Source of the DNA: Pegea sp. RAD2-039
Taxonomy: Eukaryota; Chordata; Thaliacea; Salpida; Salpidae
NCBI GenBank assembly: GCA_034620365.1
Contig: JAQGEQ010000048.1
Span: 1,054,001 to 1,118,000 of the forward strand
Direction: 5' to 3'
Length of the DNA: 64,000 nt
Both the position numbers and the translations under genes were made by a program. The notes beneath the pieces are model-generated. The model was not told the DNA's origin, did not search any database, and worked only from the letters and a program-made list of their open reading frames with translations. Shown here piece after piece: positions 63,428-64,000 of this stretch; position 1 is the stretch's first letter; every line of letters begins with the position of its first letter.

Positions 63428-64000
63428 TTAAGATTGGCAACTTATCACAGAACCTTTACATTCATAAGAGTTATTTGAAGGTGAAAAGCAATGACCACAA
63501 AAATAGTTTTGTTGTTGCTCCTGGCAGGTCGGCAAACCTACCTCATTCCAAACCTTTTGTAAGCTGTTCACGAATTTCCTAGAAAAACAAGTTTTAATAG
63601 AAAATAAAATAATTAGAATTAAGTAAACAAGAAAGTTTGAACTAACAACATCATTGTGGTGGTGTGACCGGGAGTTATTGCTACTCTCAACATCTCCTCT
63701 CCTCGTGGAACAGTTGGATAATTGATTGCTTGAACATAAATCCGATGTTTTTCCAACAACAAGTTCGATAGTTCGGTATTTTTAGATGGATCACCAACCT
63801 ACAAACATCTCATCTTCAGCATACAATCTTTTGATGACCAAACTCACTTTGATGGGAATGATATGACTGTCACACTTCTCAATTGGTAAATTAGCCCCGG
63901 ACAGCATACATCTCATTTGGGCCACATTTCGTTGATGCTTGTACCGCAAGTTTTGGCCCTCAACTGACTTCAGCAACCGGATAGCAGCAATTGAGCCGGC
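63428..64000 (-). CDS. ALAS: 5-aminolevulinate synthase, C-terminal part
   Basis: Mitochondrial PLP enzyme condensing glycine and succinyl-CoA to 5-aminolevulinate, the first step of animal haem synthesis. Three exons are visible: 63848-64000 (runs off the window; [41 protein letters not shown]), 63650-63798 ([33 protein letters not shown]) and 63428-63578 ([15 protein letters not shown], then a divergent Cys-containing tail [14 protein letters not shown] to the stop). All joins keep frame, and the 64000 end is in frame at a codon boundary. The N-terminus, the PLP lysine and the haem regulatory motifs lie outside the window. The C-terminal tail with CxxC is of interest but short. Confidence 0.95.

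Noticed and set aside
1-64000. CRISPR arrays, bacterial operons or integrated prophage
   Set aside because: No spacer-repeat pattern. All recognisable genes are intron-containing animal genes, and the only tandem array is the 18-bp minisatellite.

Overview
The window is strongly AT-rich genomic DNA of an intron-rich invertebrate animal. Five recognisable genes belong to metazoan families: beta-adaptin, plexin, a PhyH-type dioxygenase, lipase maturation factor and 5-aminolevulinate synthase. They are split by many GT-AG introns, a large share of them only about 45-60 bp. Nothing bacterial is present. I cannot name the phylum from sequence alone.

Layout. (1) 0.6-13.4 kb, minus strand: a complete beta-adaptin gene whose 23 reconstructed coding exons give 936 residues, the family's normal length. 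One 6.6 kb intron (1589-8176) carries two tandem genes on the opposite strand (1944-3607 and 4812-7609). These encode secreted cysteine-rich proteins of 385 and 361 residues. Both have nine exons with matching intron phases, and I do not recognise the family. The last intron of the second gene has been inflated by an 18-bp minisatellite (6189-7430). (2) 13.65-14.04 kb: a small basic one-TM protein just upstream of the adaptin, same strand. (3) 14-18.8 kb: AT-rich spacer with one weak small gene candidate. (4) 18.8-30.6 kb, minus: a complete plexin (Sema, PSI, IPT, TM, RasGAP-like). (5) 30.6-34.9 kb: spacer with relics of non-LTR retrotransposons. (6) 34.96-38.0 kb, minus: a PhyH-family dioxygenase (300 aa). 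(7) 39.3-43.2 kb, minus: a lipase maturation factor (670 aa, 16 exons). (8) 43-56 kb: gene-poor, very AT-rich, with weak candidates for small secreted proteins and a second LINE relic. (9) 56-61.7 kb, minus: an unrecognised intracellular multi-exon gene with a tRNA-derived SINE in one intron. (10) 63.4-64.0 kb, minus: the C-terminal exons of 5-aminolevulinate synthase.

Most points of interest are the nested pair of paralogous secreted-protein genes; the minisatellite intron, whose units carry splice-like signals in the same phase as the flanking exons; and a SINE whose 3' end is identical over 25 bp to the tail behind a LINE remnant 23 kb away, the expected mark of a SINE that borrows its partner LINE's machinery. 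All exon models come from reading the sequence by eye (splice consensus, phase and family resemblance); no search was run.
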